Assembly: GCA_018661775.1 (NCBI GenBank) | Contig: JABJHO010000046.1 | Location: 1-48,379 of the forward strand | From: Candidatus Magasanikiibacteriota bacterium | Lineage (GTDB): Bacteria; Patescibacteriota; Patescibacteriia; Magasanikbacterales; UBA922 | DNA length: 48,379 bases | Reading direction: 5' to 3' | In this document: piece after piece, positions 1 through 8,681 of the stretch | How positions within the stretch are numbered: the stretch's first letter is position 1 | Layout of the letters: the number at the start of each line of letters is the position of its first letter | Notes under the pieces: model-generated | Told to the model about the DNA's origin: nothing | What the model saw: the letters and a program-made list of their open reading frames with translations, nothing else | The model's database searches: none | Program-made: the position numbers and the translations under genes

Positions 1-33
1 AACGTCAATACAACTGTTTTTTTAGTCACAGTA

Positions 34-62
34 TTGACAATTCCTACATTTTTTGCTACACT
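34..62 (+). promoter_or_regulatory. Promoter of the first gene
   Basis: A perfect -35 TTGACA (34-39) is followed by a 17-bp spacer and an extended -10, TGC-TACACT (-10 at 57-62). The expected start near 69 gives a leader of about 39 nt before the GTG at 108. Confidence 0.75.
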
Positions 63-95
63 GAACCAATCTGCTATATATGTATTTCTACAAAA

Positions 96-101
96 AAGGA
101 G
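96..101 (+). promoter_or_regulatory. Shine-Dalgarno AAGGAG deciding a GTG start
   Basis: AAGGAG ends 6 nt before GTG at 108-110, which fixes that GTG as the start. It is the only textbook Shine-Dalgarno I found in the window; most other starts here have none. Confidence 0.7.
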
Positions 102-107
102 TTACCC

Positions 108-590
108 GTGGCTGAAACACACACACCAGAACCTCAGCTATTCTCAGCATGCCACCCAAACAGTGTTATTGTTAAAAAAAGCAATACACTCGTACGTACA
201 CCAAAATATTCTTTCGACATTACGTTTGTCCCACCCCAAACAATACTCCTACCAGACAAGGTAACACCTTCACATATCGAAAAGTTTATCCGCATGCAAC
301 AGTTAGTCGATTTTGAAGGATATCGGTATACTATTATCAAAAATTTTTACCGTGTTCCTCCAAAAAAACTTGGGAAAATAATACATGCAGACGTAATAGT
401 ATGCAAATCTCCCACAGAGACTAATACATTTTATGTGGATATTGTGTATGTCACCTCAAAAAATAGACCATTGGAAAGACTTTCCATCGTAGGCCACAAA
501 GAGGTTAGGGAATGTTCATTTTTTTTAGAAGAGAAACAACACTATCTTAGTTTTTTTTCTCCGCTCAAAAACAAAACACCCCGACCATAG
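108..590 (+). CDS. Hypothetical protein, 160 aa
   Basis: I do not recognise this family. It starts at GTG 108 behind a clear AAGGAG and a TTGACA/TACACT promoter, and its stop codon lies inside a terminator hairpin, so it is a self-contained single-gene transcript. There is no signal peptide or membrane segment. The middle (about residues 50-150) alternates hydrophobic and charged residues in a beta-rich pattern, with 'GYRYTII' and 'FYVDIVYVT'; this suggests a small globular cytosolic protein. It is transcribed convergently to the Nudix gene. Promoter, RBS and terminator make it a real gene; its function is unknown. Confidence 0.8.
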   Translation: MAETHTPEPQLFSACHPNSVIVKKSNTLVRTPKYSFDITFVPPQTILLPDKVTPSHIEKFIRMQQLVDFEGYRYTIIKNFYRVPPKKLGKIIHADVIVCKSPTETNTFYVDIVYVTSKNRPLERLSIVGHKEVRECSFFLEEKQHYLSFFSPLKNKTPRP

Positions 591-599
591 GGTGTTTTT
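573..599. terminator. Bidirectional intrinsic terminator
   Basis: AAAACACCC (573-581) pairs with GGGTGTTTT (590-598) around an 8-nt loop and has a T-run on both strands. It sits between the convergent orphan gene and the Nudix gene and overlaps the stop codon of the former. Confidence 0.8.
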
Positions 600-1119
600 A
601 TAATATATCCAACTCGTGCATTGTGTCTAATATTGTACAGGTCATACGTCGTTTTCCTGTTTGATATATATTTTGTGCAAGTCGTTTTGCCTGATCATAA
701 GGAAGCCACATATATTCATCAAATTCTGTTTTTGTTATGTCGAGCTTTTCGGTATGAGATTTAAGCACCATGAAAAAGTATGTTTTTCCACGCATAAATA
801 TTTCTTCGCCACTGTCAGTCTGTAATTCCCTTGAACCTTGCTTACTCTCTGGAAACACTAACGCATCTTTTCCGACACACACAATCTTATTCCCACTCTT
901 ACGCACAAAAGCTTCTCCCAACTCTTCGCTCATTTCTCGCACCACCGCCTCTTCCAACCCCTCATTGTTATCTATTCCACCTTGTGGAAACTGCCATAAA
1001 TTATATTTTTCTGAATACACAAGCAATGTCTTTTTGTTGGAAACAAAACACCCAACCACTTGTGGTCGCATACCTTCTTTTCTTATTGCATCTATTTCTT
1101 GCAGCGTTGGAAGATCCAT
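598..1119 (-). CDS. RppH-like Nudix hydrolase
   Basis: A 173-residue Nudix hydrolase. The Nudix box spans residues 47-69 (G-x5-E-x7-REMSEELGE) and is intact. The preceding WQFPQGG (42-48) is the signature of the RppH / diadenosine-polyphosphate hydrolase branch, which removes pyrophosphate from mRNA 5' ends or cleaves Ap(n)A. It starts at ATG 1119, nine bases after the tatD stop, and is the last gene of the metG operon; its stop abuts the bidirectional terminator. RppH activity is inferred from the family; other Nudix substrates are possible. Confidence 0.85.
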   Translation of the reverse strand: MDLPTLQEIDAIRKEGMRPQVVGCFVSNKKTLLVYSEKYNLWQFPQGGIDNNEGLEEAVVREMSEELGEAFVRKSGNKIVCVGKDALVFPESKQGSRELQTDSGEEIFMRGKTYFFMVLKSHTEKLDITKTEFDEYMWLPYDQAKRLAQNIYQTGKRRMTCTILDTMHELDIL

Positions 1120-1128
1120 ATATATTTA

Positions 1129-1971
1129 TCAAACCATATTAGTAAATATTCTTTGTGCATTTTTTGTGGTGATACCTGCCACCTCTTCAAACGTCATGCC
1201 TTTTATTTCTGCTATTGTTTTGGCAACCTCTTCTACCATAAATGGTTCATTTCTTTTTCCTCTAAATGCCTGAGGTGCCAAATATGGTGCATCAGTTTCT
1301 ATAAGCATTCTTTCGTTGGGTATATTTTTTACCACGCGAAGTAATTCTTCCTGTGGCTCTGGATTAGTTTTTTTTGCTGGAAAGGAAATAATACCAGTAA
1401 ACCCCAAACACAGATTGTGTTTCATATATTCTTGCGCAAACTCCCAGTTTCCTGTGTAGCAGTGTACCGTTCCTGAAATTGGATGACCTACTCCTGACAA
1501 TACTTCTAACAATTCTTCGTGCGCATCTCGACAATGAATAACAACTGGCAATTCGTGCACATGTGCAAACGCAAGATGGTCCAAAAACACATGTGTTTGC
1601 TTTTCTAACACCTCCTCTTTTGACACATCTTTTGGTAGATGAAATAAATCAAGCCCCGTCTCCCCTATCGCTATCACTTTTTTTGATTGTACAAGTTTGG
1701 TATAAAAATCAGTATCAAAAGATTCTTCTCGTGACAGAAAAGACGTTTCTTCTTCGTCTACATGGGTTGCATGCAAATGAATTGGATGTGTCCCAATAGT
1801 TGCATATATATTATCATACGACTCGGCCAAAGCTACCGCTTTTTTGCTCGTATTTTTTTGTGTTCCAACAACATTAAGAACAATATTTCGAGAAGCTGCG
1901 CGTTCAATCACTTCGACAGCATCTGTCTTATATGCATCAAATTGTACATGACAATGTGTATCGACAAGCAT
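1129..1971 (-). CDS. tatD: TatD-family metal-dependent DNase/hydrolase
   Basis: 280 residues starting at ATG 1971, chosen because TatD proteins begin MLVDTHCH; an upstream in-frame start would overlap the preceding gene. All metal ligands of the amidohydrolase-like TIM barrel are visible: H6 and H8 (DTHCH), the glutamate of GETGLD, the histidine of VIHCRDA, the histidine of GTVHCYTG and the aspartate of ETDAPYLAP. The family has 3'-5' exonuclease or DNase activity linked to DNA repair and RNA quality control. It often neighbours metG in bacteria, and metG heads this same operon. It overlaps or abuts the genes on both sides. Confidence 0.93.
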   Translation of the reverse strand: MLVDTHCHVQFDAYKTDAVEVIERAASRNIVLNVVGTQKNTSKKAVALAESYDNIYATIGTHPIHLHATHVDEEETSFLSREESFDTDFYTKLVQSKKVIAIGETGLDLFHLPKDVSKEEVLEKQTHVFLDHLAFAHVHELPVVIHCRDAHEELLEVLSGVGHPISGTVHCYTGNWEFAQEYMKHNLCLGFTGIISFPAKKTNPEPQEELLRVVKNIPNERMLIETDAPYLAPQAFRGKRNEPFMVEEVAKTIAEIKGMTFEEVAGITTKNAQRIFTNMV

Positions 1972-1979
1972 AAGGTATA

Positions 1980-4010
1980 TTATTTGTATAGCATACCACC
2001 CCACTCAACAACCGTAAACCCGTTTCGTTTTGGTGTGGTAATGTGTAAAGGATTTACCGAAATAGGTTGATTAAGTGTTTTAAAGTTCATAAATACACGA
2101 ATCGTAGTATCTGGTTGTGGCGTTACTCGCAATGGCGCTGCTCTTTCAAAATCAGCCTGACTCGCAAACGTAACATACACATACGACTTTGTTGTCATTT
2201 TTGGTAACCAAAACTCAAGGAAATCAGCTATTTCTGTATCGTTCAACCCTAAACGAGTCAAGACCGTATACATCTCTTCTTCGACTTCATCTTTTGCAAA
2301 AACAAACCCTTCCTCTGGGAAACCAAAACCAGATGCATGCCCCTCCCAAAAGAGATACGGATACACGGTCTTGTTTTTTGGATAGTAAAGCTGACCATTT
2401 GTTTGTGCCACAACATTCCAACCACCTGTAGGATACTCTGGGTCAGTTACAGTAAACCCTTCATTTGGTGCCACCTGAACATTTACCTCTTGTGTTTTTT
2501 CAGGGTAGAGGTAAATTACTGGCTTCCCACACTCTGCAAGACTCTGTAAATCTGCATTAATATACACACGCCAATCACCCCAACGGTCTTGCCAAAAAAT
2601 GATGGGATGGTCTGACAAAAAGAGGGCATATTTGTCTTCCTCAGTCATGGCAAGAAGCTCTTTTTCTGAAAATATATCATCCTGTTTGTATCTATACAAA
2701 GCACCACCAAAACCCCAACTAAACACTTCTTTATAATACGCATTTGTTTCTTTGTTTGATAGTGTGAATATACCGTCTTCTGTACTGGTTTTTCCCACTT
2801 CCTCCAGCAAATCCTCGTCAAACCACGGTTTATTGTTTACCACCCCACTTAGTCTATTGATCCCAGAAGAACAGCCTTGTTTTATATCTCCACCCAGACG
2901 ATACTTCTGCTCAGTAGCCACCTCTGGCGCATCATGAAATGTAACTTGTGCCTCATAGCTACGAGCATACATCTTTTTTTCCTCCCCTTCTTCTGGATAT
3001 AGTAAAAACTCTGGCAATAAATCATAATAATGCACGGCACCATCAGCTTTTATAATATAAAATCCTACATCATCTTTGTAGATCGTACCCACATCAGGGT
3101 CTGTGCCTACCACCTGATCACCTGCTTTTTTCACTACCTTACTGTTTTTTACATCATATACACCACCAATATTATTCATGGTAGCTAGGCTAAAAGGTAA
3201 GGCAAGATGCTCAGATTCTTGGTACCCACCCTTAAACACAAGACGCTCCCCCTCGGTAAGAGATATCGTCATCCTTGTTTTCTGAATACTATCCAGGTTT
3301 GTAAAAAACGTCCCAACAAATAATGATGTATTAAGACATAGTTCGTCCGCCAAAACACTATCCCGCACCACAAAATCAGTCTTATTGTTTTGATCCAAAA
3401 TAGCCACAATTCCACTCCTATCTTTATCAAAATACACAAGCAGGTGATTAAAATTCATTACTACATCCATACCGTAAATTGGGTAAAAGAGGTGATACAC
3501 TTTTTCTCCACGTAATAATGCTGGTGTATCAACAGCACCCGCTTCGAATAAAAACACATCACTGTTTGAATCTTCATTGCAGTACGCATCCACATACCCA
3601 CTGCGCTCTTTTTTTGCCAAACTCACAAGTAGTGCATCTTGTTCTGCGACTGAAAGTGGAATAGCTCCAACATGCCAATTAATACGAATATCTTCACCAC
3701 GGGTAAGTTCAAGCATGTGCGGTAATACCACTTCAGACCCTTCTTTTCCTGGGTATAGATTTTTTTGCTTTTTAGGCGCCTCTTTACTTCCTGTCACATC
3801 AAACACCTCTACCTCGCTGATGTTGCTTATAGCGGCTGTATCTTGTACGGGTAAAGTAGCTTCCTCATAACGCAATACAGGTAATGACGAACTGCCTCTT
3901 TGTTGTAGCACCAATATAAGAAGTACCACTATAGTTGCCCCAATAACAAGCAAAGCCCCAAGCAAAAGGGTGTTTAAATTTGGTGACGCGCCAGTATTAC
4001 GTTCCTTCAT
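1980..4010 (-). CDS. Membrane-anchored secreted protein with KPVIYLYP domain
   Basis: 676 residues from ATG 4010, overlapping the end of the upstream Memo-CapA gene by 14 bp; a longer start at 4073 would overlap further and lacks support. Residues about 12-38 form one strong transmembrane helix after a short basic N-terminus, so the rest should be extracytoplasmic. The C-terminal 183 residues start with CGKPVIYLYPEK (about 494) and continue as a beta-rich module with GGW and LYYPKN motifs. I know KPVIYLYP as a recurrent motif of uncharacterised secreted proteins but can assign no activity. The middle is low-similarity and mostly beta. The operon context (CapA-like and CvpA-like neighbours) suggests a surface role. 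Confidence 0.75.
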   Translation of the reverse strand: MKERNTGASPNLNTLLLGALLVIGATIVVLLILVLQQRGSSSLPVLRYEEATLPVQDTAAISNISEVEVFDVTGSKEAPKKQKNLYPGKEGSEVVLPHMLELTRGEDIRINWHVGAIPLSVAEQDALLVSLAKKERSGYVDAYCNEDSNSDVFLFEAGAVDTPALLRGEKVYHLFYPIYGMDVVMNFNHLLVYFDKDRSGIVAILDQNNKTDFVVRDSVLADELCLNTSLFVGTFFTNLDSIQKTRMTISLTEGERLVFKGGYQESEHLALPFSLATMNNIGGVYDVKNSKVVKKAGDQVVGTDPDVGTIYKDDVGFYIIKADGAVHYYDLLPEFLLYPEEGEEKKMYARSYEAQVTFHDAPEVATEQKYRLGGDIKQGCSSGINRLSGVVNNKPWFDEDLLEEVGKTSTEDGIFTLSNKETNAYYKEVFSWGFGGALYRYKQDDIFSEKELLAMTEEDKYALFLSDHPIIFWQDRWGDWRVYINADLQSLAECGKPVIYLYPEKTQEVNVQVAPNEGFTVTDPEYPTGGWNVVAQTNGQLYYPKNKTVYPYLFWEGHASGFGFPEEGFVFAKDEVEEEMYTVLTRLGLNDTEIADFLEFWLPKMTTKSYVYVTFASQADFERAAPLRVTPQPDTTIRVFMNFKTLNQPISVNPLHITTPKRNGFTVVEWGGMLYK

Positions 4011-5880
4011 AGAATATATAATTACAGCTAAATGATTGTATATCATAGCCCAAAACATGACTCTTGTCAACAAAACCCCCCACCCATGATTCAGCTTTTT
4101 TTGGTGGCATTTGATACACTTGACTCAGTTCGGATTGCAGTGGAATAAGTGTAAAACACATTGCATGTTCTTCAAATACAAGCCCCACAGCAAGTCCGGT
4201 CTGTGTTTCCTCAGAAAAGTACTGGTCAAATACTGTATTACCCAAAGAATAGAAGATTGGTCTATTTTTGTAAATTTCCATTTCTTGTACAACATGCGGA
4301 TGATGTCCAATAACCGCGTCAGCTCCGGCATCTATAAACATGTGCGCTAAATGACGTTGTCTTGGGTGTGATACAGTTTTGTATTCAACCCCCCAATGAA
4401 TATTTACCACAACATGATCGGAATCCTCACCTGCCTGTGTAATAATGTCTTGTGCTTTTTGTTCATTAATCTGTGTATTTGTATCATTAAAACCCACAAA
4501 CCCTATTCGAGTATTTCCAACTTCACGCACCGTGTACGATGTAGTGTCAACGCCAAATTGTCGACCATAATAGGCAATACCTGCATTGTCTAAATGCCTT
4601 TTTGATTCTTCAAGCCCTGAGCCCCCCATATCTAAGCTATGGTTATTTGCAAGAGTAAATAAAGAAAAGTTATATTGTTTTAACATGGGGATAAGTGCTG
4701 GATCAAAACGAAACGCAATTGACTTGGTTGTTGGTACCCGTGACGCAACAAATGGGCCTTCGAGATTCCCGGTAACAATATCTACACCAGAAAAAAACCT
4801 CTCTTCTTTTCCAGCAAGTTTTTCAAAAATATATTCTTGTCCATGTTTTTTTATTTGTGTTGACACCCCTCTATTCAACATAATATCCCCAAAATGAAGT
4901 ATGCTTACAGCGCCTTTTTCTTCTTTCTCACCAAAAACAAAGTACGGCGAATAGTGACTTGTTGTCTCAAGAGTGTACGGTGCGTACCCTATATCTGCAG
5001 AATTTGTGTGTCGTTCATGTACCACTTTTTGTGTACCATAATGCTCCATCAACTGTAATACCATATAGACACTTTCTTGCGAATCTATTTCAAGTGTCTT
5101 GAGACGTTCATAATCAAAGGTTTTAATAATATGTTTTGCATGAACATCATGAAAGTCTGCCACATTCCTTGTTTGGTAATGTGAAAAATCAACAGAAGAA
5201 ACAAATACCGCATCTTTTGGCACCTGATCAATCAAAGCAGTAATAAGTGTGTCTAATGTACCAAGATCAACACCTTGCTCTACAATGATTGGTACAACAG
5301 TAGCATCTGGTAGTGATTTATTTATAAAAGGAATAACACTATATATACTGTGCTCTTCTTTGATTACATCTTCATCAATAGTGATAAGACCACGCTTCTT
5401 CAAAGCCACAATAACATCTTCATCGACCTCTACCACCCCATACGGTGTTTTCCAGTCACGCATCGTAGTAAACACCCGTTTTTGACCACGCGTAAAATGG
5501 CTTGGTCCAATAAGGATAATTGTAGACGGGTCTTGTGGAATTAATGCAGAAAAGAAAGCAGCAATGGTGTGACCTGAAACGAGATGATGCGGGACAATGC
5601 CACCTTTTATTGGTGTGTCGGACTGAAAAACCTCACCCTTTCCTTTGTCCCACATATCAAGCAACTCTTTGTCCCATGGGGCTGAGTAGTGAAACACCCT
5701 CTCTTTCTGTTTTGATACAACATGCTTTATTATATTCTCTGTTACGGTTTTTGGTATAAGAAGTACATCATGCATCACTACCCCCTTCTTGTACTCTGTA
5801 TTGTGTGAAAAAGAAAAAAAAGCGGTTGTGACAAAAAACACACTCGCGAGGCACAAAAGTACTGTATATCGAAATGCCAT
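3997..5880 (-). CDS. Memo-family / CapA-like metallophosphatase fusion protein
   Basis: 627 residues. An N-terminal signal anchor (about 5-24) is followed by two recognisable domains. Residues about 90-310 are a Memo/AmmeMemoRadiSam-B (DUF52) fold: GGIVPHH (93-99), GPSH (125-128) and SSVDFSHY (228-235). Residues about 326-600 are a CapA-type (PGA_cap) calcineurin-like domain: GDIM (331), GNLEGP (371), ANNH (411), HWG (495) and GHHPH (525). CapA proteins act in poly-gamma-glutamate capsule export. The Memo half lacks the Cys-Gly I would expect before the last helices (DSQESVYM there instead), so its metal chemistry may be altered. No AMMECR1 or radical-SAM partner is nearby. The fusion points to an extracellular hydrolase; its substrate is unknown. 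Confidence 0.85.
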   Translation of the reverse strand: MAFRYTVLLCLASVFFVTTAFFSFSHNTEYKKGVVMHDVLLIPKTVTENIIKHVVSKQKERVFHYSAPWDKELLDMWDKGKGEVFQSDTPIKGGIVPHHLVSGHTIAAFFSALIPQDPSTIILIGPSHFTRGQKRVFTTMRDWKTPYGVVEVDEDVIVALKKRGLITIDEDVIKEEHSIYSVIPFINKSLPDATVVPIIVEQGVDLGTLDTLITALIDQVPKDAVFVSSVDFSHYQTRNVADFHDVHAKHIIKTFDYERLKTLEIDSQESVYMVLQLMEHYGTQKVVHERHTNSADIGYAPYTLETTSHYSPYFVFGEKEEKGAVSILHFGDIMLNRGVSTQIKKHGQEYIFEKLAGKEERFFSGVDIVTGNLEGPFVASRVPTTKSIAFRFDPALIPMLKQYNFSLFTLANNHSLDMGGSGLEESKRHLDNAGIAYYGRQFGVDTTSYTVREVGNTRIGFVGFNDTNTQINEQKAQDIITQAGEDSDHVVVNIHWGVEYKTVSHPRQRHLAHMFIDAGADAVIGHHPHVVQEMEIYKNRPIFYSLGNTVFDQYFSEETQTGLAVGLVFEEHAMCFTLIPLQSELSQVYQMPPKKAESWVGGFVDKSHVLGYDIQSFSCNYIFYEGT

Positions 5881-5892
5881 ATATATTCTCTA

Positions 5893-6444
5893 TTAGCCTG
5901 CAACCACGTCCTCGACTGTTGAAAGTACAGAATCAGTAAGACGTAATGCTTCTGGTAAAAGAGGGAGTAATATATCAATAGACGCAAGTAAAAATGGTGC
6001 AAACAGTGACGTTGCTACCATAGCAATAAGTGCATCCGAAAAAGGAAATCGTACAATTACAAACAAACCAAAGCTCACAGAAACCAATCCTTCAAACACA
6101 CCAAAAGCAAGGCCCAAAATACGATTAGCCATTCCCATAAAAGGAAGGAACGCAACCACCTTGAACACTTTTCGTAAAAACCAAAAAGCCAAACCGACTA
6201 TCCTGGCTATTGCCACAAACGCTACTACAAAGAAGAGTACTTTGGTAAAATTATTATTCCAACCTACTAGCTGTGCAAACCACTCCCCAACAACGGCATA
6301 ATACCGAGAAGCCAAGTAAATCCCAAATACTGTACCAAGTAATGACCCAAGTGTGTGGATAAACCCAAACCATAACCCAACAAGTCCAAAAAGAACCACA
6401 ATGAGAACTAGAACACTGTCGAAAGTGGTGAGAGAAAAGAACAT
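5893..6444 (-). CDS. CvpA-family membrane protein
   Basis: 183 residues from ATG 6444 (a TTG at 6474 would add ten residues and abut metG). Four hydrophobic segments, with glycine-rich turns such as FGLVGLWFGFIHTLGSLLG, match the CvpA (colicin V production) family. An amphipathic C-terminal helix follows. CvpA proteins sit in the inner membrane and are linked to envelope integrity and biofilm traits, but their biochemistry is not settled. It lies between metG and the Memo-CapA gene with short gaps, so it is co-transcribed. The family call rests on topology and a few motifs rather than catalytic residues. Confidence 0.75.
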   Translation of the reverse strand: MFFSLTTFDSVLVLIVVLFGLVGLWFGFIHTLGSLLGTVFGIYLASRYYAVVGEWFAQLVGWNNNFTKVLFFVVAFVAIARIVGLAFWFLRKVFKVVAFLPFMGMANRILGLAFGVFEGLVSVSFGLFVIVRFPFSDALIAMVATSLFAPFLLASIDILLPLLPEALRLTDSVLSTVEDVVAG

Positions 6445-6474
6445 AGTGATATTGTGTAAAAAATATATAATCAA

Positions 6475-7986
6475 CTAAATCCTCGCAAATAAAATGCCTT
6501 CCTTCTTTACTGCTGTACCAGGAATCGTGCCGCCCCAAACCAAGCTACCGCTGTCTAACAGTCTTTCACCACTTGATCCAATCTGTGAAAGTATACGCTC
6601 GGCCGTGTCTGGTATAATTGGAAGTAAGGCGTAAGCAATATGTCTCAGACATTCTACATATTGATACAACATGACATCTACAGATCCACCCTGCTTTGCT
6701 ACTTCCCATGGTTTTTCTTGTGAAATATGTGTATCACACTGGTGAACAAGTACAAGAATATGTGCAACCGCACCATGAAAATCAAATTGTTCCAAAGTAT
6801 TGGCGTACTCTTTCCAGAAATCCTGTGTCGCAAAAACATCAGGAGAAACACTTGGCGCCTTCCCATCATTATACTTTTCTACCATAGTTACTATTCTTGA
6901 CGTAAGATTGCCAATACCATTTACCAAATGTGCTGTATAAAACTCCTCAAACCTCTCTTTGGTCCAATCAGCGTCTCCGTAACTTGAGAGCCCACCCAAC
7001 AAAAAGAAGCGTATAGGGTCTGTGCCATACCGCTCTACCACCTCAAACGGGTCTACAACATTTCCAGTACTTTTACTCATCTTTTGTCCTTCTGCTGTAA
7101 TAAATCCACCCACAAACACTTGTTTGGAGTTTGGTAAATCTGCTGCCATAAGCATTGCTTGCCACATGGCCGTTTGTTGACGAAGATTGTCCTTTCCGCA
7201 CAATTGAATCGCCTGCCTATCACCCGCCACACCCCAAAACCGTGCAAACTGTTCCGTATTATCGGGCCAACCTAATGTGGTTATATAATTTGTCAACGCA
7301 TCAAACCACACATACATCACATGACCTTCGTCTCCTGGCACCGACACCCCCCATGGCATTTTTTCCTTTACTCTAGAAATACTAAAGTCCTTCAGACCTC
7401 TTTTTACAAAGGCCTTGATCTCATTATACCTAAAATCTGGAATAACAAAATCTGAATTTTCCTCATAAAAATTGAGTAATTTCTCTCCAAACTTACTAAA
7501 TAAAAAGAAGTAATTTTCTTCGTCAATATATTCAATATCATACGTAGGGTGAAGTTCACATTTTTCATCAACAAGCTCTGATTCGGTTTTTTCAAGCTCA
7601 CACCCAACACAGTATTTCGCCTGATAATTCCTTTTTTCAATATAGCCATTTGCATCTACCCTTCTCCAGAACTCCTGCGCACCAGCTTTGTGATGCGCGT
7701 CTGTTGTACGAATGAAATGTGTATAATCTACATGCAAAAGCTCTCCTAATGCTTTAAATGTTGCAGCAAATCCATCCACATATTCTTGTGTACCTACTCC
7801 ATGTTCTTCTGCTTTTCGATGAATTTTTAACCCATGCTCATCGGTCCCGGTATTAAAAAATACTTCCACTCCTTTGAGTCGCTGAAGACGAGCAAGTGTG
7901 TCTGCTCGTACAATTTCTAGTGCAAACCCTATATGAGGCTTTGCGTTCACATATGGAAGTGTGGTGGTAATATAGATGTTTTTCAT
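6475..7986 (-). CDS. metG: Methionyl-tRNA synthetase
   Basis: 503 residues, class I aminoacyl-tRNA synthetase that charges tRNA-Met. The start is ATG 7986 (MKNIYITTTLPYVNAKPHIG): the class I HIGF signature is then at 18-21, and an upstream GTG at 8034 lies outside the transcript expected from the promoter at 8025-8053. KMSKS is at 302-306. One zinc knuckle is visible (C126, C129, C143, H146). The protein ends after the helical anticodon-binding domain and lacks the C-terminal tRBD/EMAP dimerisation domain of E. coli MetRS. It heads the operon metG-cvpA-(Memo-CapA)-KPVIYLYP-tatD-nudix. Confidence 0.97.
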   Translation of the reverse strand: MKNIYITTTLPYVNAKPHIGFALEIVRADTLARLQRLKGVEVFFNTGTDEHGLKIHRKAEEHGVGTQEYVDGFAATFKALGELLHVDYTHFIRTTDAHHKAGAQEFWRRVDANGYIEKRNYQAKYCVGCELEKTESELVDEKCELHPTYDIEYIDEENYFFLFSKFGEKLLNFYEENSDFVIPDFRYNEIKAFVKRGLKDFSISRVKEKMPWGVSVPGDEGHVMYVWFDALTNYITTLGWPDNTEQFARFWGVAGDRQAIQLCGKDNLRQQTAMWQAMLMAADLPNSKQVFVGGFITAEGQKMSKSTGNVVDPFEVVERYGTDPIRFFLLGGLSSYGDADWTKERFEEFYTAHLVNGIGNLTSRIVTMVEKYNDGKAPSVSPDVFATQDFWKEYANTLEQFDFHGAVAHILVLVHQCDTHISQEKPWEVAKQGGSVDVMLYQYVECLRHIAYALLPIIPDTAERILSQIGSSGERLLDSGSLVWGGTIPGTAVKKEGILFARI

Positions 7987-8024
7987 GTCAGTATAATAAA
8001 GTTCAACGATGTCGCTCTCCCTCA

Positions 8025-8053
8025 ATAGTACCACCTCTCCAGCACAATGTCCA
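8025..8053 (-). promoter_or_regulatory. metG operon promoter
   Basis: On the minus strand TGGACA (8048-8053) is separated by 17 bp from an extended -10 TGG-TACTAT (-10 at 8025-8030). The predicted start near 8018 gives a leader of about 32 nt without an obvious Shine-Dalgarno. Confidence 0.65.
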
Positions 8054-8105
8054 CAATCAAAAAAAGTTTTCCCAAATACAATATATGGTTTTTTTTATTA
8101 TTTTT

Positions 8106-8114
8106 TGATATACT
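8106..8114 (+). promoter_or_regulatory. Extended -10 promoter of the 8.2-kb gene pair
   Basis: TGA-TATACT (8106-8114) is an extended -10 with a weak -35 (TGGTTT at 8086-8091, 17 bp away). A second -10-like TATAAT follows at 8114-8119. It is divergent from the metG promoter. Confidence 0.4.
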
Positions 8115-8173
8115 ATAATCAATTATTGTTAACTATCTTTTTTGTGCCACAAGAAAACCCTCAAAAAGAACGT

Positions 8174-8677
8174 ATGTATGTAGAAGGAAAAGAGCAACAA
8201 ACTGTAGATTCTTTTGGTACAAAAGAGCGCGCTCCAGAAACCACTACGCAACGTACTGAACGTGAAAAACAGGAAGCACTGTTAGCCGGTGTAAAAAAAG
8301 ACGCACTAACAGATGTGACCAAGCAAGACCTGATTACTGCTATTATTACAAAAACAAAAAAAAAGACAGGACAAAAACAACATATTCGAGATGAAGTCAC
8401 AACACAAATAGAAAAGGTAATGGAAGATGGGCTAGGAGAAACCTATGACTCACTCTCCGTCATACAAAAACAACAATTTAAAATAAAAGGAGAAGAAACG
8501 GTATTTGAAATACGTAATTTAATGCAAAAGACCAAACTAAAAATGAAAACTATCTTGCGTCTACTCCTAGACTGGATGAAAATAATACCAGGTGTGAATC
8601 ACTTTTTTTTAGAACAAGAAGCAAAAATAAAAGCCGACCAAATTTTCCGTATTCACCAAAGAAGCCAGAGTAAATAA
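8174..8677 (+). CDS. Small charged protein upstream of a TraG-like ATPase
   Basis: 167 residues from ATG 8174; a GTG at 8144 is an alternative start and both lie downstream of the extended -10. I do not recognise the family. The N-terminal 70 residues are polar and rich in K, E, T and Q, probably disordered. The second half is helical, with a hydrophobic stretch near 'RLLLDWMKIIPGVNHFF' and a basic C-terminus; this could be an amphipathic membrane-contacting or coiled segment. It lies 4 bp upstream of the ATPase gene in the same direction, so the two are almost certainly translated from one mRNA and may act together. Confidence 0.7.
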   Translation: MYVEGKEQQTVDSFGTKERAPETTTQRTEREKQEALLAGVKKDALTDVTKQDLITAIITKTKKKTGQKQHIRDEVTTQIEKVMEDGLGETYDSLSVIQKQQFKIKGEETVFEIRNLMQKTKLKMKTILRLLLDWMKIIPGVNHFFLEQEAKIKADQIFRIHQRSQSK

Positions 8678-8681
8678 GTAT

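Noticed and set aside
770-1273. Long plus-strand frame antisense to the Nudix and tatD genes
   Set aside because: It is the mirror of two well-supported genes, with no start signal or recognisable motif.
7986-8034. Extended N-terminus of metG from GTG 8034, and a T-box-like TGGTAC
   Set aside because: The promoter at 8025-8053 places the transcript start downstream of that GTG, and there is no specifier loop or antiterminator pair.
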